Shown here piece by piece: positions 1 through 12,473 of a DNA stretch of 64,000 nt. The translations under genes and the position numbers were made by a program. The stretch is from positions 1 to 64,000 of the forward strand of contig MU859220.1 of assembly GCA_033297205.1 (NCBI GenBank), in the 5' to 3' direction. Every line of letters starts with the position of its first letter. Within the stretch, counting starts at the first letter, position 1. Under the pieces are notes generated by a model. The model was not told the origin of the DNA and did no database searches. It was given only the letters and a program-made list of their open reading frames with translations. The stretch comes from Pseudoneurospora amorphoporcata. Lineage: Eukaryota; Ascomycota; Sordariomycetes; Sordariales; Sordariaceae.

Positions 1-3000
1 GCAAATTCTGGGACGGGTTTGTTTTGATGACATATCTTGCAATATCTGGTAGGTACATCCATGATGATGACGAAAGGAAAGAAATGCAAAGAACCCCCAG
101 AAAGAAACCTCCAGAACGAAAAAGGAAGTCCGTCGTACTACTTGGAGACAATATGTTAGCAACGGGAGTCGGGAGATGATGCGAGAGGAGGGAAGAACCA
201 AACTAATTTCAATCTGAGAGATAGGCGAGATCAGATACTTGAAAGGAAGAGTAGAGGGGAGAGTTTGAAAGTGAGGGAGACGGGGGGAGGCGAGATTCTT
301 ATACCCGTCGCGGGCTGACTTGCCGGCTGATTTTGACAGCTGGTTGCGTGTTTGATCTCGTCGCGACTGCTTCTGGCGGTGATAACTGGCGGTGAGGTTG
401 GTGTTCAGATAGAATCGCGATGATGATGATGATGATGGTGGTGAGGTGAAAGGTCGAGGTTGAATGGCGGGGTGGAATGTAACGAACGGTTGGCCAGTGC
501 GTGGTGCCAGTGGTCAGTGCGTGGTGCCAGTGGTCAGTGCTGGTGCCAGTCGAGTGCGGGTGCCAGAGGTTTGCCAGTCTGGTCTGCCAGCCGTTGGCAG
601 ACGGGGGCTATACATTTCATTTAAAAAAGGCAGGACCCAGTGCGTTCTAGCGCAGACTGTCAAAAACACTGTCAGCGAGTTAACCAATCAAGAGAGGGCT
701 TGGCAAGACGCCCTGACCAGTTGTAGGGCCGTGCACCGAGTTGACCAATGAGAGCGCAGATAACTATTGCACAGATGGCCGGCTATAGACGAACCGTCCT
801 TCAACTCCGCTTCGGTGGATGTGGGTCCCTGATGTGACACCCCAGACTGTGAAAGTCATCCACCTCTGCATAGTTGAAGCACGCTTCAACCAGCCTTAAC
901 GACTGGAAGTTCGGGTGAGGCCTTGGTCCGGTGGAGGGAGGCGGCCAAGGGTGTTGAGCAGCTGGCTGGGCTGGACTGGGTGGTTGTTCACTTGATCGGC
1001 TTAAACCTGCCTTACCATAGATCTGACTGGCCACAGACCGAATTTTTCATCGTACTTGCCTACCTATCTTACTCGGATCACCAGACAGACAGACAAACGA
1101 CTTGGCTCTCCGAGCTTTCTTTGCCATGGAGGTTTATCTCCGTCCCTCCAAGCTTGGGTGTGCCACACGCCCCCAGAAAGTCTGAGACTGTTTCATCCAA
1201 GTCCTCCTGTCTTCTATCTCCTATCTCCTATCTCCTATCTCGCGTCTAGAACTAGAGGTAGACCAAGCTTCCTGGTCGGTGGGAGATCCATGTCATGGAA
1301 GGCTGTTATCGTCAATTAGCCAATTGCTCTTGCAGTCGACTAAGCCGAAGCTGAGCACAAAAGGCTGGCTGGTTGGTTGCCTGGGGAAAAGGGAAGTTCG
1401 CCATTCGCTAACCGGTGCCCGTATGGAGGTATGCCACACCTCCCTTACCCCGGAGAGAGAGTCCTTAATACAAAGGCTTGGTCTGTATGGTCTGATAAGT
1501 TGAGGTGATCCTGCCTGAGTCTTCAAAGGTCGACGCCAACTGGTTGAGTGCAAGGCTGCTATCACCACGCCTCGTCTCGCATAAGCCTTGGCCGACACCA
1601 GTCGAGTGAAGCGGGAGTCAAGAGGCTGCCTCCATGAATGAATGACTCGCTAGGTAATCTGCATCATTGGTTTGGTGTGACACACGAGAAGCATCTGGGT
1701 CGCCATTGTAAGTTTCACTCTACCTGCCTGGTAAGGTAGGTACCTAAGGTAGATACCTTAATCTCCTAATGATCAACCCTCATGGCTGAAGATCAGCCGG
1801 TAGGTACCTAGGTTTGAAGACTTGTTACCGCTTCCAACTCATTCGATTTGGTTTTACTCAAACCAATCCTGTCACTGACTCGTTCCCGACAAACCTTTGC
1901 GGCCCACATCAGCTCACTAGCATATTGAATGGTCGAAAGCCACCTCGGTTTTATACCCGGCGCTATACCTGCTGAGCAAAAAACCGATCGAGTGAGTGGA
2001 AGCGGTATCTCCAATCCACGTCCCCGGTATCGCTTGAAGAAGACGTGAACAAGACTCATTATTATGGCGCTGAGTAGGTAAAATAAAGATTATCAGCTCG
2101 CCCATCACGGTGATCATGTGCAATACATGCATATCACACACATAAGTCCAAACTCGGGACAACGCTATCTATTACTTTTAGTGAGCGGTTCCTAGCGAAC
2201 GCGGTTTTATGGAGATGAGACATGGTATACTACTATGATAAGGAACACGCCGGTTTACTTACTTTTGTCAGTAGTTCTTTTTGGGAGACCGGCGAGAGAA
2301 AGAGTCTGTCGGTCATATGAATGGACATGGGTTGGGTTGGGTTACTACATTGGATATTTCCGGGATTTTTGATCAGATATGATATGTTATGTTGAAGACT
2401 GAAGAAAGAGATCATTGTGAGCCTAGAGGTCGGGATGCTGAAGCTTGGAGCTAGTAGTATCATTTATTCTCTCCATCTTTTATTGTTTCCCAGCCATTTC
2501 CTTTCTTTCAACACCAAGGGGAGGTTCGTGTAAGTATACCCAAAGTATCTTTTCACCACTTCCCCTTCCAGCCTTCCCATCGGTTCACTCGGCAGAAACT
2601 GCAACTTGCTGATCTCTCTCGGCTTTCCGTCGGCGTTTCATCTATCCTCTAAACCCCATACCCCATATCCCATACGACTGAAGATCTAGGTAATCGTATC
2701 GAAATCTCACGCTGTCTGTGTCAAGGTTTCCTCTCTTGTGACTAACGTCCAAACAAGGAAAAGCAAGTTTCTTCCCCTCTTGTCTGGGGGGGGTGGGTGG
2801 AGTTGTTCGATCTCGGAAGTGTTGGCGCCATTACCCACCACGTGGTTCCAAGCTGGGTTAGGTTGTTGACCCAGGCCGGACTAAACTTATTCTTCCCAAG
2901 CCAATATGGGCTAGACACCTCTAAAAGAAGGACGGAGGTTTTAATCCTGCTATGAGACAATTCCCAAGGCCTGAAAAGGGAGGGCCGTCGGGTTCGTTTT

Positions 3001-5443
3001 TTGAAGTGTTACTTAGTATCTGTTGGTATTCATCCCGGAGTTTCACCTCCAGCGGCCCCTCCAGTCACCCTCAGCAGCCATTACAAATTATCTCAAGATG
3101 GTAGCCCCCAAAAATTGCCAAGTCGCTTGGTTTGATATATCGAACGATTTGGTTTCTGACAACATGGAAACGCGTCCGCGTGAGACAGAAATGGGCAGCC
3201 CGCCGTCCCGTTCATTGTGCTGTTATCATAGGTAATGATTAGTACGTAACATGGCAAGCTGGTTGGGTGCTACCCTATACTGGATCGTGAGGATACGATA
3301 TTAAACATGTGACGGCCTTATGAACAGCTGGAGAAGTGAGCAATTGAAATGGGTGAAAGACTGCAGTGTCGTTGACAGTGGATTCCTAAAAAAAGGTAGC
3401 TGCATGCAAGATGGGGTTTAGGTCGTGCAGTCGTCCAGTGCACCATCCCACCGGAGCACTGCATCCCGACTGCAAGATTTAGCGCTGTGGTCCACTGATT
3501 GACAGTGATCCTCTTTGGGTTGGGGCTGCTCGCAGGCTTCCAGGGCACTTGTGCGCTAACCTTTGTTGGGTGTCGGGTCGTCTACCTAAGGTACCTAGGT
3601 AGCGAGAGAGAAGCATCTGTAGTAGCCATAAACCTATCGGGCTACGGCACCGCGAAAGAACCGATGGCGTCGATAAAAGTTTGCATCTCCCCTGATTGAT
3701 CTCTGAAAAACTTGGAGATGCGTTCGGACGTTGGTCAGGGTCCGTGGTCGAGATTGGGCATACACACTCAACCAAGTCGACAAGTCTCAACACGAGAACA
3801 ATCACGGGGATTTGCACATGCCTTTCCCAGTACATTCACAGGAACCTGACCCCCCCAACTAGCCAAGCCAAGCCTCCTAAATTTGGAGACGGGAAAACGA
3901 ACAAGCCCGTTTTGCCTGTCTCCGCGGAGCTGGGTCGACGAATTCATCCTCGGAGGAAAGAACAGCAGAGAAGGAGGGACGGGATCCACGATTGTTGGAA
4001 GGAGCCAGGCGAGCCTATGTGTGATAGCGGGGTGTAAGATTCGAACCTGGAACTGGTGGCCTGGGTGATTGCCAAGGTCCTAAGGTAGGTAAGGTAGGTG
4101 AGCGTTCTTTCCTCCCGTCTGTTGGATCACAACCAGATTCATTCACGATGGCGAAAAGGTCATGGTGTGTCGTTTCTCTATTATTTCGTTTAATTCGCAT
4201 TCTTACAAGTTTGTATTTATTTCATCAATCGACTCGAAACATTCGCAAACATGGAACTGAAACATGCGAATACACCCAAGTGAAAATGAAGCTAGAAAGA
4301 AAGCTAGTAACTTTGGACTACGACGACACGCTCGTAAAAGCAAGAAAAAGTGACCAAAGTGACGACGACGACGACGACGTCCCCTAACCCAAGCCACCCC
4401 AAGTGGCCAATTCCCCAGACATGTTGACGCGTTGCCCCTTCTGGATCCGGTTCGCTTGCTCGCTCACTGGAGGAGGTCCCGTTCGTCGTCATTTGTCCAA
4501 GCGACATCATGGTCAGGAGGAAATGAGTGGAAGCGGTAGAAAAGACTGCAGGAGTGCAAGACCGTAATCGAAGCAAAGAAGCAAGCACAGAGATGAGAAA
4601 AGGAAAGGAACACCGGCATCCATCACGAGTCTAGGCAACGCTCTTGGCATCAATAGTATTGGCCAGTGAGTCAGCCCGTCTTGCATCCTGAATCACTCAT
4701 CACGCTTCGCCTGCCCAATCTTCCTCGTTACGCTGCACTTTCTCTCGCTGCCTCTCTGACTCGGGGAGCGATTTCGAAAAAAAGTCATGGCAGTAAAGGT
4801 GATGCTAAGACGGATTGGACATGGTTGAGTTTATTCTCTTACTATTGGTCTGCGAGAGTGTGAGCAATGGTGGTGATGGATGATGGCGAGGATGGTGCAG
4901 AAGCTGTGCTGAAGGGGGTTGATCTCGGAAGGTCTGAGACGGCGACAGGACGGAATGAAGAGGTGTTGGAAGCCAAGGGGAAAAGCATAGGACGAAAAAG
5001 TTCAGTCTGCATACCTTACCATTACCCCAACCCGTCTCAAAACGAAGCGAGCTGTGCCCCTTCAATAAATCACTGCACAACTCCAAATCCGGGGTAGTTC
5101 ATCATGGCTTGCAGCAGAAAACACTGTCAGGACTTGTCCGCTGACCAGACATCAACCCATCCATACAAATCCTACCCGCGGTTGAGCCCAATCAAGTGCG
5201 TGGGATGCTATCGTGGAATTCGTTCAGCCTCGGCTGCCTGGCCCTGGCCTTATTCCGCCCCGCGTCAGGCACCTTCGTATGTAAAGTTCTGTGAGGTTTG
5301 AAAGGAGGAGACCAGGCAAGATAACAGAGCCTCGTAGTCCCGAGCATCACCACCACACCAGCTTTGCTATCTCCATCCTGGTTTCCAGACATTCTCTGCT
5401 GCCGAGTATCCTTTGTGATTAGTCGAGTCACCAGCAAACGACA
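1..5443. other. Intergenic region without a supportable gene
   Basis: Only short open frames without recognisable domains or convincing splice structures are present. The left edge (about 1-440) may be the upstream region of a gene outside the window; it holds a short GAT-repeat run near 420-438. The region contains several copies of a palindromic TAGGTACCTA-type motif (1737-1746, 1801-1810, around 3583-3602, around 4080-4099) and a 20-bp tandem repeat at 495-553. I see no tRNA or rRNA. Confidence 0.6.
495..553. repeat. 20-bp tandem repeat
   Basis: A 20-bp unit beginning CAGTGCGTGGTGCC occurs at 495-514 and 515-534, with a degenerate third copy from 535. It lies in non-coding DNA and has no obvious function. 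Confidence 0.85.
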
Positions 5444-7910
5444 ATGAACAACGACACACCACCACCTATCCCACCCCGTCCTCCAGGATGGGTGAGCAGC
5501 CCGCTCTCCAGCCCTGGATCAGGACCGTGGCCATCATCTCCGTCCAACGAGGCGCCTCCTCCACCCTTGCCTCCAAGGCGGCCAACAAACGAGGAGCAGC
5601 CACCGGTACACCTTGAGCGGCAACCAAGACCGTACAGCTATGTGGCGCCGTCTCGGGAGAGTTCCGGCCAAAGCCCACCTCTGCCGCCACGGGTGACTCG
5701 TCGACCGGTCCCGCAGCGAGAGCCGGAGCCTCGCCCTCAAGCCTCACCGGCCACGCCGGCTTCATCCTCATCGCAGTCGTCCGAGTCACCACTGGCTGAA
5801 GCGCAAGTCAAAGCAGCTCAATCTCAAGCACAACCTCAATATAAATATACACCACCGGATTTTTTGACATTCCGAAAACAGGCCGAGGCGCAGGTTAAGG
5901 CAGCTCAGGCACAAGCTCAAGCTCGAGCACCAGCACAACACAAACCCCCGGACTTTGAAGCTTTCAGAAAACAGGCTGAAGAGCAAGTCAAGGCAGCACA
6001 GGCTGAGGCGCAGAAAAAAGCACAGGCTCAGTATACGCCACCGAACATTGAGGCATTCCAAGCGCAGTTTACACCATCATATCAACCGCAACCGCAACCG
6101 CAGGCCCAAACCTCAGGACAGCCTTCATCTCAAGCTCAAGCTCAAGCTCAACCATCGTCGCAGTCGCGGCCTCAGCCCCGACCTCAAGCCCAGCAACAGC
6201 AGCAGCAACAAACCTTCCCTCCGCCCCCCTCTTTTCCTCCTCCTCCATCTGGCCCTGCTCCTTCCACCTCATCCCCATACTCGGCTTCCAACCCTCCACC
6301 ACCCCCTTCTTCAGGCTCATCCTCATCCCCCATCCCCTACGACAAATGGACCCCCCTCTTCCAACCCGACGGCACGCCCAATTTTATTTTCATAGCCCTA
6401 ATCAAGTCCTTTTTTGAGGTGCTGGTCGCCCAGCAGACGCCCGAGATGAGGCCGGGTAATGGTAGAGGTACTGGGACCCATGAGATGGGTGGTGGTGCGG
6501 CGGTGAATGGGCAGAAACTGTTGAGCCCGGAGAAGTGCTCCGAGTTTTTGGATGTGCAGGGGTTTGCGGTTGAGCATAATACTTGTGGGTCTATCTATAT
6601 TTCCCAGTTTTTGTTCATCTTCTTTTTTTCTTTTTCCTTTTTTTTTTTTTTTTTTGTGTGTCGTCTTTTCGGTGAATGATGGGAAGTTGGAGCGAGCGGA
6701 GGGGAGGAAGGAAAATTGGGGAAGGAAAAGATGGAAGGAATATACATGCGGTCAAGAAAGAGGGGGAAAAGGTGGAAGACAGAGAAATGAAGGCCAAGGC
6801 GGAGAAAGGAGAGGCGGGAAAAGGAGAAAAGAGGGGAGAATAAATCCAACGAAAAAAAAAAAAAAAAAAAAAAAAAAAAGAAGGTCAGGGAGAGGGATTT
6901 GGGTAAATATGATTCCCGTGGGCGCCAAGTGGTGCCAGTTGTGCCAAGTCAAAAAGTGGCAAGGCGTCTTGCGAGCGAAGAGCGGTCATGGCCAGCAGGA
7001 CTGCTTCTGACCTTCGCTCTTGTCTCCTTGAAAGTCCATTTGCACCATTTTCTTTGCCATTTCCCCCACAACGGGGGTCTTCCAACGAGCTGGGACATTA
7101 AACGATATCTCATCGTGTGTCGTGAACCCAAAATCGACGAGTGTCATCCCTATCTCTCATACTTTTTTCCCTTTATCAGGGGCATGATTTTCGAGCTTCC
7201 TCAAAACCCAAAACTAACACCTCGCAGGGAAACTCAACAAAACCCCTTGGTCAAGCAGCATCTCCGTCCCCGGCCTGCCCAACCCCCTCGCCGCCCTAAC
7301 CCCCTTCGACAAAGCCGACTGGGAATTCCGTCTGATCCTCCAAGCCTTTGGCATCCACCACATCCCCATCCCACGTCCCCGCGCTCCCCACTCTCAACGA
7401 CCTCAACAAGTCCAAGCAAGGCCCTTCATCCCCTCCTGGCTCACCAACCTAATGGCCGTCCAAGCCCAAGAAATACCCGAGGGGATGCGCGTCCTCGGCG
7501 TCGGCCAGACACCCTTCCTGACTGAACAGGGCTTCATCAAGTACATGGCTATTGAGACGGCGGGTGAGCCGGATAGGGGGTTTGAGGGGTTGAATGCTGC
7601 GCTGAGGTACTATGGTGGTGGTTCCAACGGAGGTGCCAGTGGGATGGGCATGGGCATGGGCATGGGCATGGAAGGATGGTGGAGGAAGTTGGGTCCGATC
7701 CCGAGGGACATGTTCCCTGCTACGTGTCCGAAGGAGATCCAGACTGCGGTGGATATCGGACAGGCGAAGCATATGGAGTTATGCCAGGATGCGTTGGCGG
7801 GAAGTAGGGCGTATGCTCAGATGGCGGCGGAGGGGAGGAGGCATGCCCTGGAGCTGGTTAGTGATTATCAGTATGTGAGGGTTGATCAGTATGGGAATCG
7901 GATTTACTAG
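5444..7910 (+). CDS. Proline/glutamine-rich protein with a DUF7514-like C-terminal domain
   Basis: Two exons are inferred, 5444-6584 and 7228-7910, giving 607 residues. The N-terminal half is disordered: poly-proline SH3-ligand-like stretches (PPPIPPRPPGW at residues 5-15), then three repeats of a Q/A-rich unit containing PDF-FRKQAE and QVKAAQ, then long Q/P tracts. From about residue 298 (YDKWTPLFQPDGTP) a globular domain resembles fungal DUF7514: Y-W-LF-DG-P at its start, LSPEKCSEFLD, then a tail of short helices. The splice T|GG creates a Trp codon that joins the domain; the acceptor follows a CTAAC branch site. The intron is 643 nt, long for this genome, and holds an 18-T and a 28-A tract. 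Function is unknown; the proline motifs suggest a scaffold for SH3 or WW proteins (inference). The domain name is from memory. Confidence 0.75.
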
Positions 7911-8791
7911 TGGGGAGGGGGAAGGGGGCTGGCTTTGGTTTGTTTTTGTTTGTTTGGAAGTTGATAGGCGAAGGGTTGTTGGTTTGCGGTTGGATGGATT
8001 ATTTGGGGGATTTTGGTAGTGGAGACTGGATGCTGGAGACGAGACGCCCGAGAGACGATGCGATGTGGTAAGTATTTCGTTCTTGTAGAAGTGTAGTTTG
8101 CAAGACTGATAGGCGAGACAATCCTCTTATCTTCAAGCAGCACTCATCCCCTGAACCTTTAATACGTTAATCTGTTCGCAGCTTTCCTGTGAGTGGCAGC
8201 TACTTGCCCAAATGATGTCCTGGCACGGCATTGCGTGATTTGATTGGCACTTCGCTTCGCGGGAAGCTGCATGGCGGTTTCCTTCTTTGGGCGTTGGGTA
8301 CCTAGAAACTACTTGAATCCCTCTTTCGTGATTCATTTTCTATTTGGGAAGGTGCAACTCGTGCATCTTCCGCACCTGCTCAGCCCTTTTCAGAATAACC
8401 TTTGTTGATCGGCCATTTTTTGAGTGTTCCAATATTTTCTCTCACAGCTCACGTTTTCATCCAGTCAAGCAGCATCTTTCCACCTACCCGACGTAACCCA
8501 TTTCGAGCACCTGTCTTCTCTCTTCTCGTTTGTTCAGCTTTGGCTGGTGCCGCTTTTCCTATTGCAAGCACCACTTGAAATATCCTTCGGCTCCCACGCT
8601 TGTTGGCTTTTTCGCCAGCCGACCCCGTCATTACTGCCCTTCTGCCCGTCCTCAGAGGCATCTTCCTCTTCTGCTGCATGTCAGAATTTCCTCAGCTGAA
8701 ATCTGCTTTCCAGAAGCCCGCTAACTTGCCACGGTAACTTGACAGGCTACAGCTTGGCTCCGGGGACAGGAGAATTGATACCCTCAACACA
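7911..8791. other. Intergenic: 3' UTR and promoter
   Basis: This holds the 3' flank of the DUF7514-like gene and the upstream region of the 2EXR gene. The pyrimidine-rich stretch of about 300 bases before 8792 is typical of a fungal promoter or 5' UTR. No further gene is visible. Confidence 0.55.
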
Positions 8792-9997
8792 ATGACCGAG
8801 GATCACGACCGAAACGAACACGAGTCGCTTGACGATGCGAACAAGATTACGAATCAGCTCAACTCCATAGCTCTCAAGGTTGACCAGCAGCGGACCGCAG
8901 CGGTTCCAACGACCCATATCAGCGATGGTAGTCTTCTTTCCCGTGTCACTCAGCTAGCGACGACCAGAAAAGACCCTGTCACTTTCTGGTCCCTTCCTCG
9001 CGAGCTCCGCGACATGATCTGGAGCGAGGTCCTCGGCCCCGAAGACGACATCTTCCAAGGCAACGTGATAACATCCGTTTACGACACGGAATCCGAGGCA
9101 CGAGCTCGTATCGACGCGAACCGGTCTGAGGGCATGTTCGGAGGCTGGTATACAAGAAGAGATGATGGACGCTTCACCCATGTCACTCATGCGCCTATCG
9201 TGCTGAGCAGCCGGCCCCCGCTACCCCTGGCTCATCTATGTCAGGAATCGCGGGCCTTTGCGTTGCACAAGTACGACGCCGCATACAGCAAGGCCAGACG
9301 CGCGGACCTAAATCAAGGAAGGGGAGAGCGTTTTCGATGGCTGTCCAGATACACCGCACGTATAACGACAATCTCCATCTTAGACTTACAGTCTTACGAT
9401 GGAGATACTGAAGTGCCTCTTGGGGAGGATGAGCGTTTGATCCTTCTCTGTCATAGAGAGAATAGGGTTTCGTGGAGACCAAGAGCAAATCAGCAAACAG
9501 ATCAAGATGGCCTCAACCAAAATGCAGTGGTTGAGCTCCTCAAGAAGGCCAAAGATTACCAGATCTTGATTAAGAGTCCCCTCCCGAACCAGGAAGCCTA
9601 TATGATAGATAAATACGTAGCCCGGAAATGGGAAGTCTTTGCGGATCGAGCGCCTGGTGAAGACTTCCCAAAAAGCAGGGCCACCGAATGGGGTACGGAA
9701 ACATTTGTGGAGGTTCGAGATATTGCCCCCATGGTACAGCTTCTTCGAGACATCAACAGTGGTGGTTCTCGGCGTCTGGAAGAGAAGAGGCTCTTTCCCT
9801 ACGGGAACGCTCTAGACGACTTGGAAGATCGAGAGCGGGTGCAAAAGGAGTTTTCAAAGTGTTTGGAGCCTTTGGAGGAGTTGTGGGCAGCCAATGTTGA
9901 TGAGAAGGAGCTCTCGTCTCAGTCGCGGTACGGACGGATGCCCAAAATAGGGCATGTTATGAAGTTTGACCTCAGTCTCTCGTGGCCTGCCCCGTGA
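8792..9997 (+). CDS. 2EXR-domain protein
   Basis: A single-exon frame of 401 residues. The segment FWSLPRELRDMIWSEVL at about residues 65-81 is the opening signature of the fungal 2EXR (F-P-E-R-IW) family. It is followed about 70 residues later by PPLPLAHLCQESRAFALHKY, the usual L-x-C-x-E-S-R-x-x-A second motif. The remainder is helical, charged and without catalytic signatures. The start at 8792 is the first ATG after a pyrimidine-rich leader. 2EXR proteins are greatly expanded in Sordariomycetes and have no established biochemical function; F-box-like roles have been suggested because of the LPxELRxxIW start, but no F-box helix set is evident here. The gene stands alone on the plus strand. 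Confidence 0.85.
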   Translation: MTEDHDRNEHESLDDANKITNQLNSIALKVDQQRTAAVPTTHISDGSLLSRVTQLATTRKDPVTFWSLPRELRDMIWSEVLGPEDDIFQGNVITSVYDTESEARARIDANRSEGMFGGWYTRRDDGRFTHVTHAPIVLSSRPPLPLAHLCQESRAFALHKYDAAYSKARRADLNQGRGERFRWLSRYTARITTISILDLQSYDGDTEVPLGEDERLILLCHRENRVSWRPRANQQTDQDGLNQNAVVELLKKAKDYQILIKSPLPNQEAYMIDKYVARKWEVFADRAPGEDFPKSRATEWGTETFVEVRDIAPMVQLLRDINSGGSRRLEEKRLFPYGNALDDLEDRERVQKEFSKCLEPLEELWAANVDEKELSSQSRYGRMPKIGHVMKFDLSLSWPAP

Positions 9998-10584
9998 TGT
10001 TGAGGATAGGATCGATGCGACGGAACTAATAAGGTAATTTAGGATTTCCTGTATCGATGGCCGTTGGGGGCTTTGGGATGAGCGAGGATATAAATTGCTT
10101 TTTTTGCTTCTCCTTGCCACATCTTTCAGCATAGACATTACCATGTCTTGTAAACAAGAAAAAAAAAAGAACAAGGGCATGGGTTTCGGAGACGTGGTCA
10201 GGAGACCTGACTGAACTTCACTGGCATATCTAGTGACAATCGCTGGGTCGTCCTGGAGGCCCACGGGTCGTAACGGTTAGACTACGACATAGACCTACAT
10301 GCCAGGGGCCGCGGCTGACTCTGTGCAGGCGTTCGTTCGGCCGGAGTCAATACCATGCCCGACTTTGCTGTTCATGAATGAACTTTTTTGATAGATGAGA
10401 TGGCATTCGAAACACAGCATATTCAGCTGTGTTGCCAAGTCCCTTTGTTCTAAAGCTCTATCTATGCGCAGCAGCATAATTAACTTTTGACCGTAGACTC
10501 CTGTCTCTCTTGGCACGTAGTAGGCCTAAATTCTTCCTCGGCAAACCCACCTCGCGTCCAATGTTGACAAATCTTTCTGTGTGT
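9998..10584. other. Convergent intergenic region
   Basis: This separates the convergent 2EXR (+) and ski8 (-) genes and should contain both 3' UTRs. An A-rich run lies at about 10158-10170. No gene is seen. Confidence 0.5.
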
Positions 10585-11910
10585 CTATGACCCAGTAGCC
10601 TCCCGATAAAACGTCAAACTCCTATTCGCCCCCGCCGCCACAAACATCTCCCCTTTGCCCATTCCGGGAGCCAGCGCCTTTTCCGACTTTGGCAACCACC
10701 TGACGCACCAGAGGGCGCTCTCGGTCTCGCTGTGCGTCGCGACGCAGACTCCCCTCGCCACATCCCACACCCGGACTTTGCCGTCCAGAGAGCCGCTCAG
10801 CAGGTACTCGCCCGTGTCGTTCCAGTCGATCGAGGTGATCCACGCGGGCCGAGCGCCCGTGGCGGACAGGTTGGCGACGTGCTCGCCGTGCTGCATGTCG
10901 TAGATGGCGATGATGCCGGCGTTCCCGGCGGCGGCGAGGCGCTTGCAGCCGGGGGAGAAGGCGACGGCGCGGATGGGTTTTGCTAGACCTGTTTGTTGTT
11001 GTTGTTGTCTTTCTGTCAGTTACCACTTCATTGTGTGACCCCCCAGAGACGGGGGAAAGAAGAAAGAAGAAGTAAGACCCGACTCACCAGAAAGCGAATA
11101 AACCATCCTCCCCGCATCATTATTAAACACGTAAACCCCGCCATTCTCATGTCCACTGGCCGTGAACTTGCCGTCCCTGGACAAATCCACCGCCATGGCA
11201 AAACTTCCCGACCCTACTACCCCGCCGTTACTTTCTTGTCCACCACCACCACCACCTGCGCTCGCCCCCGTCTCATACGTCTGCACCTTTTGTTGGGCTT
11301 CCAAATCCCACACATGAATCCTCCCGTCGCTAGTAGTAGCCGCTAGATACCCCTCGTCCGCACTCAGCGCCACAGCCCAGACATCGCCCTTTTCTTTCTT
11401 GTTTGCGGGCGTGGGGAGCGTCCAGTAGAGAGACCACTTGTCTGATTCTGATTGTTCGGGGTCGCAACGCCAGACTTTGGTCTCGCCGCCGAAACCGACG
11501 CTCACGAAGGTGTTGCCGGGCGAACCGAGACCGCGAGCGGTGGTGACATGGTGGCACCCGAGGCGGTGGGCGTTGGATAAGGTCTGGACGAGAGGAAAGG
11601 TCGGCGAGGTGGTGGTGCTGTGGATGAGGAGGTGGGAGGAGCCCGAGGCGGAGATGAGGGTTGTGGGGGTTGGTGCTAGGGAGAAGATTTCTGTTGGGTG
11701 GGCTGTTGATAGTACGTGTTAGTTTGTGGCGCGACATGAGGGAGGGTTGTCGTCGCGAACGGAGACGAGGTTCGTGATGGAGGGGAGGGACAACTAAAGC
11801 TTTACCTTGGTCGACCGTGTGGAGGGTTAGGTATTGTTTCGACTGTTGGGTAGAAGGAGAGGTTAGTGTTGAAGCGGCGCGTTGACTGTAGAATCGTGGA
11901 TTCTCACCAT
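10585..11910 (-). CDS. ski8: Ski8-type WD40 repeat protein (Ski complex / meiotic recombination)
   Basis: Four coding exons on the minus strand: 11908-11910 (ATG only), 11806-11842, 11088-11690 and 10585-10988, giving 348 residues. Exon 1 is the start codon followed directly by a GTGAGA donor; the intron has a CACTAAC branch site. The spliced start is MSKQYLTLHTVDQEIFSLAP. WD40 blades are visible: SGSSHLLIHS, AHRLGCHHV, VGFGGETKVW, DVWAVALSADEGYLAATTSDGRIHVWD, SGHENGGVYVF, IRAVAFSPGCKRLAAAGNAG, ITSIDWNDTGEYLLSGSLDGKVRVWD. It ends with the SLTFYREATG signature of Ski8/Rec14. In yeast, Ski8 joins Ski2-Ski3 to feed mRNA to the cytoplasmic exosome and also assists Spo11. The length matches Ski8 (about 340-400). 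A glycine-rich loop sits between middle blades. Confidence 0.9.
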
Positions 11911-12473
11911 TGTCACCTGTCCATATACGAGGCGATGGTAAAGTGGTTTGCGACAGAAAGGTGTTGTGGAAAGGAAGTTGTTGTTTGGAGAATGGAAGTG
12001 GTCTCCGTAGTGGTATTTGGTGGGGTTAACTGCTGCTGCTGCAGACGTCACATCCGCGGTGCTAGCTGGGGTGCTCCAGAGCGTGTCCCAGGTACGTACT
12101 TATATGCATGTGGAATCCACTTTGTACATGGGATAATTGAGATAATCAACACCATGCTGTTTGGTATTCCATTTGATGCCGGGTTTGGAGTTTAACTGGT
12201 TTGATTTACAATGGACGAAAATCCCAGAGTTAGTAGTATCCCGGTGCAGTACCCCCCTCGTCAATACCGGCGCAGACACTTTTGGTACGTATATGTACAA
12301 GATAGTATACATTGTCTCGTTTTCACACATGGACACCTAGATGGTACCCAGGTGGTGTGTATCACGCATGGAAGGGATATAGCAACCCGCCAAAGTGCCA
12401 TCTTTTCCCGAGGCAATTTCACATGCCCTGATCCCATACATTCCCTTCCTCTCTCCCAACATACATGCGCCGC
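11911..12473. other. Intergenic: ski8 upstream region and mrpl32 3' flank
   Basis: Both neighbours are on the minus strand, so this holds the ski8 promoter and the 3' UTR region of the bL32m gene. Small open frames here are not convincing. A TATATG-rich patch lies near 12280-12310. Confidence 0.5.

Noticed and set aside
4030..4100. tRNA-like 3' end on the minus strand (GGTTCGAATC)
   Set aside because: The loop TTCGAAT is present but the T stem pairs for only three of five positions, and no D arm, anticodon arm or acceptor complement is found upstream.
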